Below are positions 1 through 7,761 of a DNA stretch of 23,396 nt, one piece after another. The notes beneath the pieces are model-generated. The model was not told the DNA's origin and did no database searches. It was given only the letters and a program-made list of their open reading frames with translations. Numbering within the stretch: the stretch's first letter is position 1; each line of letters starts with the position of its first letter. This DNA is from an uncultured Bacilli bacterium (GTDB lineage Bacteria > Bacillota_I > Bacilli_A > RF39 > UBA660): assembly GCA_947628245.1 (NCBI GenBank), contig CANQZH010000003.1:1-23396 (forward strand), given 5' to 3'. Made by a program: the position numbers and the translations under genes.

Positions 1-5
1 ACATA

Positions 6-16
6 CCCCCCCCCCC
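6..16. repeat. Poly-C tract of 11
   Basis: Eleven consecutive C residues stand in an otherwise extremely AT-rich intergenic stretch at the window edge. In such a genome a tract this long is unexpected. It could be a slippage-prone (phase-variable) tract acting on a gene left of the window, or an assembly artefact at a contig end. The sequence alone cannot separate these. Confidence 0.6.
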
Positions 17-93
17 AATTTGTCAAGCCTTTTTTTCTTCTTTATGTCAACCTCTTTACATATAGTATTCTCTACTTTATTTATTTTAATACT

Positions 94-114
94 ATATGAC
101 ATATTTTGTCATAT
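94..114. repeat. Inverted repeat, intergenic
   Basis: TATGACA (95-101) and TGTCATA (107-113) form a 7-bp dyad with a 5-nt spacer, extended by one A/T pair on each side. No T-run follows on either strand, so it looks more like an operator or a small structured element than an intrinsic terminator. The rest of bases 1-168 is AT-rich and shows no convincing gene. Confidence 0.4.
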
Positions 115-146
115 TTAATATAACAAATTTTTGTTAACTTGCCAAT

Positions 147-170
147 AAAAAAAAGAAGATTTTTTCTTCT
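147..170 (-). terminator. Weak intrinsic terminator of the 169-1013 gene pair
   Basis: Read on the minus strand, AGAAGA (170-165), a 5-nt A loop and TCTTCT (159-154) form a 6-bp stem that starts in the stop codon of the small gene and runs directly into a T tract (153-147). The stem has only two G-C pairs, so termination may be partial. It is the only terminator-like structure after this gene pair. Confidence 0.45.
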
Positions 171-405
171 AATTTTCTTTAACTTCTGGATGTCTTTTAA
201 AAAATTCTTCAAATATTTCATTTTTTAATTTAGCATCATCTATTTCAGCAACTTGACTTGTCTTTTTAAAATATTCTACTATTAAAATATTTTTAGGATT
301 ATCTTCTTCAAATAATATTAAATATTCATTTTCATCTTTAGTTATTTTTTCTAAAACTATATAATCAATATTATCAATAGTTAAAACGGTTACTTCTTCA
401 TTCAT
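169..405 (-). CDS. Small DUF1292/YrzB-like protein (tentative)
   Basis: Encodes 78 residues with no signal peptide or membrane segment. The pattern of an acidic N-terminus, a short beta-rich core (an EYLILFEEDNP stretch near residues 27-37) and a charged helical C-terminus resembles the small DUF1292/YrzB-like cytosolic proteins of Firmicutes, whose function is unknown. The start is supported by a strong AGGAGG (415-420) nine bases upstream. That site lies inside the last codons of the preceding gene, and the two genes overlap as ATGA, so they are translationally coupled. Family assignment is a judgement from pattern only; the gene itself is well supported. Confidence 0.65.
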   Translation of the reverse strand: MNEEVTVLTIDNIDYIVLEKITKDENEYLILFEEDNPKNILIVEYFKKTSQVAEIDDAKLKNEIFEEFFKRHPEVKEN

Positions 406-1013
406 CTTGTAGGCCCTCCTAAATTTTCTTGTTCTGATAGTTCATAATTTAAATCTACCATAGCTTGATAAAATTCTTCTTCCGTTTGAAAACCTAATCC
501 TTGATAATATTCTTCAAAATTTTTGGCATCACCTACATATTGATCATCAACCCAAGTAAATACTTTATCAATATTTTGATTATTTTCATCATATTCAATT
601 ATATCAGCAATATCCGCTAAATGAATATCTCCTAAATCTTTACTAGTAGCATAATAACTGTTAAGAATTTGACCAATATTATAATGATTATATCCCCAAC
701 CTCTTGGGTATCCTTGTTCATCAATTAAACCTTCATAACGATTATGTTTATCATATAAAATTTGACTATCTTCTTCAGTTATTCTTTCCATTGCTTGTCT
801 TTTATCGTGTTGTTTTAAAGCAGTAGTAGTTACACTATAAGCATTTGCTGCATAAGTTGCTGTAATAGCTATAAGTGCTGCTTTTATTTTAAAACTTTCT
901 ACTTGATTTTTTCGAATTGTTTTGACAATTGCATTTTTTAATTGTCGTTCTTTTATTTTTTGTTCAATTTCAAGATCTTTTTCGTCTTGTATAAAAAAGT
1001 CCATTTTATTCAC
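402..1013 (-). CDS. Hypothetical protein with one hydrophobic segment
   Basis: Encodes 203 residues and matches no family I recognise. Residues 1-35 are strongly charged (a short N-terminal helix rich in K, E and Q). A moderately hydrophobic Ala/Ile/Thr-rich segment follows at about 43-60 and could be a weak membrane helix. The remainder is acidic and rich in Tyr, Asp and Asn. The longest frame starts at GTG (1013) only 3 nt from a GAGG site at 1017-1020; an ATG at 1004 is 12 nt away, so the exact start is unsure. It is the first gene of a two-gene transcript led by a near-consensus promoter at 1031-1059. Its last codons contain the ribosome site of the next gene. Confidence 0.65.
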   Translation of the reverse strand: MNKMDFFIQDEKDLEIEQKIKERQLKNAIVKTIRKNQVESFKIKAALIAITATYAANAYSVTTTALKQHDKRQAMERITEEDSQILYDKHNRYEGLIDEQGYPRGWGYNHYNIGQILNSYYATSKDLGDIHLADIADIIEYDENNQNIDKVFTWVDDQYVGDAKNFEEYYQGLGFQTEEEFYQAMVDLNYELSEQENLGGPTR

Positions 1014-1030
1014 TATCCTCTTCTACTTTA

Positions 1031-1059
1031 ATAATAACTATTTTTTTTTAAAGTGTCAA
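1031..1059 (-). promoter_or_regulatory. Sigma-A type promoter for the 1013-169 gene pair
   Basis: On the minus strand TTGACA (1059-1054, perfect -35), a 17-nt spacer and TATTAT (1036-1031) form a near-consensus vegetative promoter. The expected start site is near 1024, a short distance upstream of the coding start. The rest of the divergent 1014-1129 gap is AT-rich and must also hold the promoter of the plus-strand mutase gene, for which no clear -35/-10 pair stands out. Confidence 0.75.
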
Positions 1060-1129
1060 TGTATGTTTTTTATTTTTCCTTATTACTTTACTTTATGTTA
1101 TCATATATTTAAGGAAAAGGGGTATTATA

Positions 1130-2488
1130 ATGAATGAAAGTATTTTTAAAGCTTATGATATAAGAGGGATATATCCAAATGAAATTAATGAAGATGGAGC
1201 TTATAAAATTGGTTTAAGTTATGGTTCTTATTTACAAGAATTTTGTCATAAAAGAAAATGTGTTGTAGGTTGTGACAATCGTCTTTCTAGTCCTAGTTTA
1301 AAAAAATATTTAATTAAAGGTTTATTAGATTCAGGAATAAATGTTATTGATTATGGATTAATTACTACACCTATGCATTATTATACAAGATATATTGAAA
1401 ATACTTATGGAATAATGGTTACAGCTAGTCATAATCCTAAAGATGATAATGGTTTTAAGTTTTCGTTTGATTCACTTGCTAATGCTCGGGGTAAGATGAT
1501 TGAAGATTTTAAGGAATATACTTTTAGAGGAAGGTTTTATAGAGGAATGGGTATTATAGAAAAAAGAGATATAAAAGAAGCTTATTTAAATTATTTAAAA
1601 GATAATATTCATTTAGCAGATAAACCATTAAAAGTTGTAATTGATCCAGGTAATGGAGTTACAACTACTATAATTAAAGATATTATGAAATTATTTCCAA
1701 GCATTGATGTAACTTATATTTGTGATATTAGTGATGGAACTTTTCCTAATCATCATCCCGATCCAGCTGTTGAAGATAATATGGCTATGTTAAAAGAGAA
1801 GGTTTTAGAAGTAAAAGCTGATTGTGGAATTGCTTATGATGGTGATGGTGATCGAATTGGAATGATTGATGAATTAGGTAATTTTATTATGGCTGATAAA
1901 ATTATGATTGTGGCAGTTAAAGCTTTATTAAAAGATTTTACTAATAAAACTATTTTATGTGATGTTAAGTGTTCTAAATCATTAATTGATGAAGTTGAAA
2001 ATTTAGGCGGAACTATACATATGAACCGTACTGGTACTAGTTTTACAGAAAGTGCAACTAAAGAAAAAAATATTTTATTAGGAGGAGAATTATCTGGTCA
2101 TTTATTTTTTAATGATCGTGGTCCTGAGGTTTGTAGTGCTATTTATGCTGGTTTAAGAATATTAGAAATATTATCTAAGTCTAATCTATCTTTATCAGAA
2201 ATGTTAGAAGATATTCCCAAATATTATTCTACAGCTGAAATAAAAGTTTCTTGTGATAATGAAAGTAAATTTCAAGTAGTTGAAGATTTAAAACAAGAAA
2301 TAATTAAAAGAAATTTAGAATACATTGATATTGATGGTATAAGATTTAATACTTTAGATGGTTGGGGTCTTATTAGAGCTAGTAATACTGGTCCTAATAT
2401 TACTTTAAGATTTGAAGCTAAAACTAAAGAAAGATTAGAAGAAATTAAAAAAGAATTTATGGATTTAGTTAAAACTAAACTTCCTTAA
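1130..2488 (+). CDS. Phosphomannomutase/phosphoglucomutase
   Basis: Encodes 452 residues, a full-length alpha-D-phosphohexomutase of the ManB/AlgC type. The family interconverts hexose 6-phosphate and hexose 1-phosphate in the cytoplasm, supplying sugar nucleotides for envelope polysaccharides. All four signature sites are visible: the catalytic phosphoserine in TASHNP (Ser100), the Mg-binding DGDGDR loop (Asp237, 239, 241), the sugar-recognition loop GGELSGH (318-324), and the phosphate-binding loop RASNTGP (416-422). Mannose or glucose preference cannot be told from sequence. A purine-rich ribosome site (AAGGAAAAGGGG) precedes the ATG. It is the only plus-strand gene in the window. Its last 14 bases overlap the end of the convergent kinase-like gene. 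Confidence 0.95.
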   Translation: MNESIFKAYDIRGIYPNEINEDGAYKIGLSYGSYLQEFCHKRKCVVGCDNRLSSPSLKKYLIKGLLDSGINVIDYGLITTPMHYYTRYIENTYGIMVTASHNPKDDNGFKFSFDSLANARGKMIEDFKEYTFRGRFYRGMGIIEKRDIKEAYLNYLKDNIHLADKPLKVVIDPGNGVTTTIIKDIMKLFPSIDVTYICDISDGTFPNHHPDPAVEDNMAMLKEKVLEVKADCGIAYDGDGDRIGMIDELGNFIMADKIMIVAVKALLKDFTNKTILCDVKCSKSLIDEVENLGGTIHMNRTGTSFTESATKEKNILLGGELSGHLFFNDRGPEVCSAIYAGLRILEILSKSNLSLSEMLEDIPKYYSTAEIKVSCDNESKFQVVEDLKQEIIKRNLEYIDIDGIRFNTLDGWGLIRASNTGPNITLRFEAKTKERLEEIKKEFMDLVKTKLP

Positions 2489-2503
2489 ATTCTTTTTTTA
2501 ATT
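2443..2503. terminator. Bidirectional hairpin terminator inside overlapping gene ends
   Basis: Arms at 2443-2459 (AATTAAAAAAGAATTTA) and 2486-2503 pair over 17 bp with a single bulged T. They enclose a second perfect hairpin, TTTAGTT (2464-2470) with AACTAAA (2473-2479). Each strand ends in a run of six or seven T. The structure lies entirely within the 3' ends of the mutase gene and the convergent kinase-like gene, which themselves overlap at 2475-2488. It could terminate both transcripts. The stem is almost all A-T, so its strength is uncertain. Confidence 0.6.
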
Positions 2504-3059
2504 GATTATCTATCCATATCATAGTTTCAGCTAAAGCTTTACTACGATTTTTACCTGTATCAACAAATTTTAAACCATACTTTTTGGCATTTTGTTCTAA
2601 GTTTTTACTTTCTTCTAACCAATAATCAACAAATTGCCACATAATTAAATTACTATTAACTGTCGTCCAATCATTTTCATTTTCATATTCTCTAATTCTA
2701 CTTAAAATACTTTCTTTAGTTTCATTAGGATAACCTAAAACAACTACAATAACTCCTTTTTTTTGAAATTGTCTACATATTTTAGGTTTAATAGTTGTTG
2801 TATCTAAAATAAAACTATACTTTGGTTCAAACATTAATGATACATCTAAAAAATATCCTACTTTACCATCAAGAGCTTTAGTTGATTCTAAAGCAGTTTC
2901 CCATTCATCTTTTTTACTAATAGAAGCTATTATTCGTCTAAGTGATTCATTAATAATATCTTCTTCTATAATATTATAGATAGGATATTTTTCTTTAAGC
3001 ATTTTAGCTAAAGTTGATTTCCCAGATCTTGGAACCCCAAGAATAATAATACTTTTCAT
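2475..3059 (-). CDS. P-loop nucleotide kinase-like protein
   Basis: Encodes 194 residues. An N-terminal beta strand is followed by a Walker A loop, GVPRSGKST (8-16), as in adenylate-kinase-like and AAA_33-type small kinases. A later hydrophobic strand ending in Asp (SFILD) suits a Walker B position. No lid or substrate motif identifies the phosphate acceptor, so the substrate is unknown. The start at 3059 is chosen because AGGAGGT lies just upstream; a longer frame begins at 3104 but would run through a hairpin and the ribosome site. It is monocistronic, follows the gltX-operon terminator, and converges on the phosphohexomutase gene. Confidence 0.75.
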   Translation of the reverse strand: MKSIIILGVPRSGKSTLAKMLKEKYPIYNIIEEDIINESLRRIIASISKKDEWETALESTKALDGKVGYFLDVSLMFEPKYSFILDTTTIKPKICRQFQKKGVIVVVLGYPNETKESILSRIREYENENDWTTVNSNLIMWQFVDYWLEESKNLEQNAKKYGLKFVDTGKNRSKALAETMIWIDNQLKKEFKEV

Positions 3060-3071
3060 AATACCTCCTTT

Positions 3072-3089
3072 CATCTTTAAAAAAAGATG
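3072..3089 (-). other. Hairpin next to a ribosome binding site
   Basis: CATCTTT and AAAGATG form a 7-bp stem with a 4-nt loop in the 5' untranslated region of the kinase-like gene, ending immediately before AAAGGAGGT. It may modulate translation or stabilise the mRNA. No known riboswitch is recognised. Confidence 0.35.
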
Positions 3090-3103
3090 TTTTCTACTAT
3101 ACA

Positions 3104-3144
3104 ATAAAAAAATTAAGAACTTTGTCGAATTTTAGTTCTTAATT
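3104..3144 (-). terminator. Strong intrinsic terminator of the gltX operon
   Basis: On the minus strand AATTAAGAAC (3144-3135) and GTTCTTAATT (3120-3111) form a perfect 10-bp stem with a 14-nt loop, followed directly by a T tract (3110-3104). It lies 15 bases past the stop codon of the DUF4186 gene and should end transcripts from the T-box promoter. Confidence 0.85.
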
Positions 3145-3159
3145 AATCATAATAAACCA

Positions 3160-3519
3160 CTATTTCATTTCTTTTATAAGCCAAGCCATAATAATACTAA
3201 CAATATAATTTTGTTCAGATACCGTTAACTCTTTATTCTTAGGAATATGATGCCATTTAAATAAACAATTTCTACAACAGGTTGCTGTGGCGTGCTCTGC
3301 AATAAAAACAGGATGTCCTTTCATTGGTGTTTGATGTCCATCATTTAAAGGATTTGCTTGGGCAAGACGATGAGATACAAAATAAAGGGTGTGATTTTTT
3401 ATTTCTTCAAAGCCTTTATCTTTTAAATATTTTTTATCTTTTTCTTTTAAATGAAAACTAGATCTAAAAGTTGATTTATTTAATTCAGCTAATTTATTTA
3501 AAATAATTTCTTTATTCAT
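3160..3519 (-). CDS. DUF4186 family protein
   Basis: Encodes 119 residues, the usual size for DUF4186, a family of unknown function. The recognisable core runs from a QTPMKGHPVF segment (about 63-72) to HATATCCRNC (76-85) and then KWHHIPK. Cys81, Cys82, Cys85 and the adjacent histidines could bind a metal, but that is inference. There is no signal peptide or membrane segment. The ATG overlaps the end of gltX by 8 bases, so the gene is co-transcribed with it, probably coupled in translation, and falls under the same T-box. A strong terminator follows. Confidence 0.85.
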   Translation of the reverse strand: MNKEIILNKLAELNKSTFRSSFHLKEKDKKYLKDKGFEEIKNHTLYFVSHRLAQANPLNDGHQTPMKGHPVFIAEHATATCCRNCLFKWHHIPKNKELTVSEQNYIVSIIMAWLIKEMK

Positions 3520-5158
3520 TTACTAACTTAAAACGTTTTTTGATATTTTCTAAACCAAGAATTTGCATAATATCATATAAATTAGGAGTTCTTGATTTAG
3601 TAGTTAGAGCTACTCTTATAACAGTTGATACATCAGCAACATTACCTTTATATTGACTAGGATTTTGCTTATATTCTTTCATATTACTAGCATAGCCTAA
3701 TTCATCACACATTTCTTTCATTTTATTAAACCATACTTCTTCACTATCTTTTTCATCATAATATTTATTTAAATAAATTTCTAAAATGTTTTTAATTTCA
3801 TTTAAATCATTTATCTTTTGCCATTCATAATCTTTATTAGTAAACAATTCATTAAACATATAAAAGATACTATTTTTTACTTCACTAAACATTGCAAAAT
3901 CTTTTCTTGGCTTTTCACTATTTCGTTCAATATTAAATGTTTTAATAGCTATATCTTGATTATTTTCTAAAATACCCGCGAATTCTTTATCATATTTTCT
4001 AGCCCAAGTTAAAGTTTTTTGATACATTTCACTAGCTGTTATTTTACTTAATAAATTTTTAGATAGATTTAGTAATTTTTCCATATCAAAGATTGTACCA
4101 GAAATTCCAACTTTATTAAAACTCATTGTAAAATTATCAATGTCTTCATCTTCGTGCTCTAAATACCATTCTTCAAAATTAGAATTAGTAACTGTTGCTA
4201 AATAAAGCATTAAAGCTTCACTAGGAATACCCATTTCGTGATAATAACTAACTGCAAGTTCTGGATCTTTTCTTTTAGATAATTTACGGATAGTATTACC
4301 ATCTTTTTTATTTAATGGTGAAAAATGAGCATAAGTAGGTATTTCAAAACCTAATATTTTAAATAAATTAATATGAATTGGTAAACTACTTAACCATTCA
4401 TCTCCTCTTATAACGTGAGTAGTCCGCATTAAATGGTCATCTATAACGTGTGCAAAATGATAAGTTGGAAGACCATCATTTTTAATTAATACTTGATCAA
4501 TATCATCTTCAGGTAATTCTAATTTTCCTCTAATAGCATCCATTACAACAATTTTCCGATTAAAATCTCCTTTATTTCTTAAACGAATAATATAGGGTTT
4601 ACCTTCATCTAAATTTTTAATAATTTCTTCTTCCGTTAAAAAACGACTTCTTGCCCATTTACCATAATAACCAATTCTTCTTTTACTTTTTTCTTGTTCA
4701 CTTCTTATCATATCTAATTCTTCTTTAGTTGTAAAATCAGGATAAGCTAGTCCTTTTAGTAATAACTCTTTTGCATAAGTTTGGTAAATTTCTTTTCTTT
4801 TACTTTGAATATAAGGCCCGTAATTACCAATTTCTTTATTTTCACTTATTGGTCCTTCATCAAAGGTAAAACCAAATTCTTTAACAGCTTCAATTATTTT
4901 ACTAATACCATTTTCTACTAATCTTTCTTGATCAGTATCTTCAATACGCATAAAAACTATTCCATTCGTTTGTCTAGCCATTTTTCTCGCAATTGAAAGC
5001 ATAAATAAATTACCTAAATGAACAAAACCTGTTGGACTTGGTGCATATCTCGTTACAATAGCCCTTTCTTTTAAGTTTCTTTTAGGATATAAATTTTCAT
5101 AATATTCTACATTATGAGTTAAACCTGGTAATAATCTTTCTACTAATTCTTGATTCAT
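3512..5158 (-). CDS. gltX: Glutamyl-tRNA synthetase
   Basis: Encodes 548 residues, a class I aminoacyl-tRNA synthetase that charges tRNA-Glu with glutamate using ATP. The Rossmann catalytic domain begins at YAPSPTGFVHLGN (38-50, HIGH-type motif HLGN). The KMSKS-type loop is KLSKR (292-296). A helical anticodon-binding region fills the C-terminus. The length and N-terminal extension match the roughly 550-residue form seen in clostridia-like bacteria. The start at 5158 is set by AGGAGG (5166-5171). An open frame continues to 5272 but runs back through the T-box leader and is not coding. The gene has its own promoter (5375-5403) and shares a transcript with the DUF4186 gene. Confidence 0.96.
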   Translation of the reverse strand: MNQELVERLLPGLTHNVEYYENLYPKRNLKERAIVTRYAPSPTGFVHLGNLFMLSIARKMARQTNGIVFMRIEDTDQERLVENGISKIIEAVKEFGFTFDEGPISENKEIGNYGPYIQSKRKEIYQTYAKELLLKGLAYPDFTTKEELDMIRSEQEKSKRRIGYYGKWARSRFLTEEEIIKNLDEGKPYIIRLRNKGDFNRKIVVMDAIRGKLELPEDDIDQVLIKNDGLPTYHFAHVIDDHLMRTTHVIRGDEWLSSLPIHINLFKILGFEIPTYAHFSPLNKKDGNTIRKLSKRKDPELAVSYYHEMGIPSEALMLYLATVTNSNFEEWYLEHEDEDIDNFTMSFNKVGISGTIFDMEKLLNLSKNLLSKITASEMYQKTLTWARKYDKEFAGILENNQDIAIKTFNIERNSEKPRKDFAMFSEVKNSIFYMFNELFTNKDYEWQKINDLNEIKNILEIYLNKYYDEKDSEEVWFNKMKEMCDELGYASNMKEYKQNPSQYKGNVADVSTVIRVALTTKSRTPNLYDIMQILGLENIKKRFKLVNE

Positions 5159-5180
5159 AATTTTTCCTCCTATAAATAAT

Positions 5181-5224
5181 AAAAAGGTGATGCCAAAGGA
5201 CGAATTACTTCGTGGTACCACCTT
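5181..5224 (-). terminator. T-box regulated terminator
   Basis: AAGGTG (5224-5219) pairs with CACCTT (5189-5184). An inner ACGAA/TTCGT hairpin lies within, and a T run follows at 5185-5181. The 5' part overlaps the T-box core, so this is the terminator conformation that competes with the antiterminator. No separate terminator exists after the upstream VirB4-like gene, so this element may also stop or gate readthrough from the secretion locus. Confidence 0.85.
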
Positions 5225-5368
5225 ATTTTTTTCTCTTTTCTTCGTAATGTGAAGATAACAATTAAGCTCCAAAAGCTTCTTTTCAAAAGTAATATTCTTT
5301 GTTTACACCAACCACAAAGTCTCTTTTAAATAATAACTTTTTACTTTTCTTTCTTCATTGCTTTTCTA
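5181..5368 (-). promoter_or_regulatory. T-box riboswitch (glutamate) controlling gltX
   Basis: Read on the minus strand, the leader starts with Stem I. Its base pairs AAAAGC (5365-5360) with GCTTTT (5276-5271), and AAAAGTAA (5348-5341) pairs with TTACTTTT (5292-5285) above the specifier loop. The codon facing that loop is GAA (5284-5282), matching glutamate and followed by a purine as expected. An AGAGA-type element and a GGTTGGTG distal loop lie at the top of the stem. A small CTTC/GAAG Stem III follows, then the canonical T-box core AAGGTGGTACCACG (5224-5211). Uncharged tRNA-Glu should stabilise the antiterminator and switch gltX and the DUF4186 gene on. Confidence 0.92.
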
Positions 5369-5374
5369 AAATGT

Positions 5375-5403
5375 ATTTTAACGAAAAAAGAAGGTAATGT
5401 CAA
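5375..5403 (-). promoter_or_regulatory. gltX promoter
   Basis: TTGACA (5403-5398, perfect -35), a 17-nt spacer and TAAAAT (5380-5375) form a near-consensus vegetative promoter, placing the start near 5368, just upstream of T-box Stem I. The -35 box begins only two bases past the stop codon of the VirB4-like ATPase gene. Confidence 0.8.
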
Positions 5404-5404
5404 A

Positions 5405-7189
5405 CTATAATCCACCACCTGAACCAAAAGAATCTAATTCATCTTGAGTAACTATAATATTTATTCTCATTCTTCGATTACCACAGACAAATAAAGCTTC
5501 ACCTTGGTTATAATATTTAATACTTTCTTTTTCACTTTCATTTAAATCAATTAATCTTGATAAATCATCAATAGCTTGTTTTCTTAAACCCATTATTAGA
5601 TAATAAGCGGCATTGTCAAAAATTGCTTTACCGTGTGTAATAACAGCTGGAGCAGCAAAGTCAGTTGGTTGTTGAGTAACAATTATAGTTCCGGTATTAT
5701 ACTTACGACTTCTTCTTTGAATATTAGCTAAGAATTCAGCTCCTAATTCATTTTTAGTTGATAATAGAACGTGAGCTTCATCAACATACATAACTGTATT
5801 AACAGTTGGGTCTAAACATAAACCCCAAGCATATTTTAAAACATTAAAGAATAAAGCATTTCTAACATTTTCATCAGCATTCATTAATTCTCTAATATTA
5901 AATACAATAAAATCACTATTAATGTCTAAAGTTGTATGTCCTGTAAAATAATAACGTAATTCTTTAACTAATGGCCTGACTTTAAGTTCAAGTCTTTCCA
6001 TAACATCTCTTTCATGAGTCCGATCAGTCATTGATAATAAACGTCCTTTAATTGTAGCATATACATCATCAAAAGTTGGATAATCATTACTTGTAAATTT
6101 AGTATAATCAGTATCAAAATCAATTTTATAACGTTTATAAGTGTCAGTTACAACTTCTGTAAACATTGTTAAAACATCTTCTTCAATATCAGGAGCATAA
6201 TATTTCATAAAAGCTTTTAATTGTTGTAAAGTACGAGTTAAAACCGTATAACCTAAACCTTGATTAATTTCTTCTTCATCAGCATCAATGACAATTTCCA
6301 AAGGATTAACCATTCCAAAATCGCCACCTTTACCAAGATCAAGAAAATCTCCACCCACATTAAGAGCCATATCTTTAAGTTCACCTTCGGGGTCAACACA
6401 GACAATTTTATATTCATTTCTAATATGACTTCTAAGTAATAATTTAGCAGCTGTTGATTTACCAGAACCAGTAGTACCCAAAATTATCATATTAGCATTA
6501 TTTCGGTTGTGTTCTTTTTTAATTTGATATAAAAATTGATTAAATAAGACAACACCACCCGAAAAGTCAACACCAAATAAAGTACTATTTCCTGGGTCTT
6601 TAATACTATCAAAAATAAATGGATACATTGCGGCTATTGTAACAGATGGAATAGGCGCCCCAACACGTTCTTCTACATCTTGTTTAGGAAAGATTGGTAA
6701 CATTGATTTAATTACTTTTTCTTGTTCAAACATTAAAGAAATACCACGCATACCTAAAGCATCTAAATAATTTCTGACTTGCATTTTTTTATTATTTAAT
6801 TCATCTTTAGTATCAGCTGAAACAAAAATATGTAATTGGAAATCAAAAATTCTTGCCTGAGTAGCCACTAACATTGAAACAAATTGTTCAAGTGATTCAT
6901 AATCTTGTCTTATTCGTTCTTGAATAGTTCGGTCTCTTTCACTTTGATAACGGCTTTTTAAATCAGCAATTTCTTTATTAATCATTCTTTGTAATGTTGA
7001 TAACTCAATTGGAATATGTTTTGCAACTACTTTTATACCAGATAAATTAGTTAAATTAGCTAAATATCCTTGAGATATAAATTTTGGATAACTAACAACA
7101 GTTAAAATAGTGCAATATTTACCACTCATCATAAATTCTGTTGGTTTAAATTCAACACCTTTAGGCGCTATCTGAGCTTTTAAATTCAT
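5405..7189 (-). CDS. VirB4-like T4SS ATPase, C-terminal part
   Basis: Encodes 594 residues holding most of a VirB4/TraE/ConE-type ATPase, the energy-providing inner component of type IV secretion systems. Residues 1-200 match the linker and second part of the N-terminal domain. The P-loop ATPase domain has Walker A GTTGSGKST (238-246), Walker B VMYVDEAH (466-473), and a TQQP motif (505-508) typical of VirB4/TraG-like ATPases. No membrane segments are seen. The family's remaining N-terminal region is encoded by the preceding gene, which overlaps as ATGA (7186-7189). No good Shine-Dalgarno site precedes this ATG, so translation probably depends on coupling to the upstream ORF. It is the last gene of the secretion locus. 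Confidence 0.93.
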   Translation of the reverse strand: MNLKAQIAPKGVEFKPTEFMMSGKYCTILTVVSYPKFISQGYLANLTNLSGIKVVAKHIPIELSTLQRMINKEIADLKSRYQSERDRTIQERIRQDYESLEQFVSMLVATQARIFDFQLHIFVSADTKDELNNKKMQVRNYLDALGMRGISLMFEQEKVIKSMLPIFPKQDVEERVGAPIPSVTIAAMYPFIFDSIKDPGNSTLFGVDFSGGVVLFNQFLYQIKKEHNRNNANMIILGTTGSGKSTAAKLLLRSHIRNEYKIVCVDPEGELKDMALNVGGDFLDLGKGGDFGMVNPLEIVIDADEEEINQGLGYTVLTRTLQQLKAFMKYYAPDIEEDVLTMFTEVVTDTYKRYKIDFDTDYTKFTSNDYPTFDDVYATIKGRLLSMTDRTHERDVMERLELKVRPLVKELRYYFTGHTTLDINSDFIVFNIRELMNADENVRNALFFNVLKYAWGLCLDPTVNTVMYVDEAHVLLSTKNELGAEFLANIQRRSRKYNTGTIIVTQQPTDFAAPAVITHGKAIFDNAAYYLIMGLRKQAIDDLSRLIDLNESEKESIKYYNQGEALFVCGNRRMRINIIVTQDELDSFGSGGGL

Positions 7190-7761
7190 TCTGGACTCAC
7201 CATCCCACTATAAGAGGTTGTAACTCCTCCATTAAAGAAATTATCTAAAATTATTCTTAAATCATTATTTGAAGTTTGTTGACTATTCAAACCACAATTA
7301 GCTAAATTACTAATCATTTGATGAAGTCTTTTTTGAATAACATCCATTTTCTTTTCTTTAAATAGAAAATAATATTCAGTATCAACTACATTATATTCAG
7401 CAGACATAAACATATTAGCTTTATTAATATCTTGCGTAATTAATTTTCTTGTATTAGCATTAGTTGCATTATTATACAAAAGTTGTAATTGAGATAAATA
7501 AACTTGAATATCAACAGGACGATCAGCAACAACTAACCAAAATTCAAAATTAATAGTATTGTAAAAATTTTGTAATTGATAAATAGCATTATCTCTAGTT
7601 CCTGCATCTAATATAAAAATATTTCTAGGAGCTATTTTAATACCAGTTACATATTCACCATTTTCTAACTCAATCATTCCATTTAAAATATTTTTAATAG
7701 GAACCCAATCTTCACTCCATTTGCTTAGCAATTCCTTTTCTTTATTATTCTTCTTTGCCAT
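7186..7761 (-). CDS. VirB4-like T4SS ATPase, N-terminal part (split)
   Basis: Encodes 191 residues without a P-loop. It corresponds to the N-terminal domain of VirB4-family proteins, with a K/E-rich start, an ENGEYVTGIKI strand pair near residue 33, and alternating helices. The natural continuation of this domain starts in the -1 frame exactly where this ORF stops, and the next ORF begins there. The stop is TGA inside ATGA, with no long homopolymer at the junction. Either the protein works as two chains or a one-base difference has split a single gene. Its start overlaps the preceding VirB3-like gene by 17 bases and has only a weak ribosome site. Confidence 0.8.
   Translation of the reverse strand: MAKKNNKEKELLSKWSEDWVPIKNILNGMIELENGEYVTGIKIAPRNIFILDAGTRDNAIYQLQNFYNTINFEFWLVVADRPVDIQVYLSQLQLLYNNATNANTRKLITQDINKANMFMSAEYNVVDTEYYFLFKEKKMDVIQKRLHQMISNLANCGLNSQQTSNNDLRIILDNFFNGGVTTSYSGMVSPE

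Noticed and set aside
169..1013. Alternative genetic code with TGA as Trp
   Set aside because: Tryptophan is encoded by TGG throughout, and TGA ends genes at sensible places, including the ATGA and GTGA overlaps.
922..1137. Plus-strand open frame upstream of the mutase gene
   Set aside because: It lies mostly antisense to the 402-1013 gene, is rich in Phe/Tyr/Ile from poly-T sequence, and runs over the divergent promoter region.
5159..5272. Longer N-terminus for gltX
   Set aside because: The extension overlaps the T-box terminator and antiterminator, while AGGAGG marks the ATG at 5158 where normal GluRS sequence begins.
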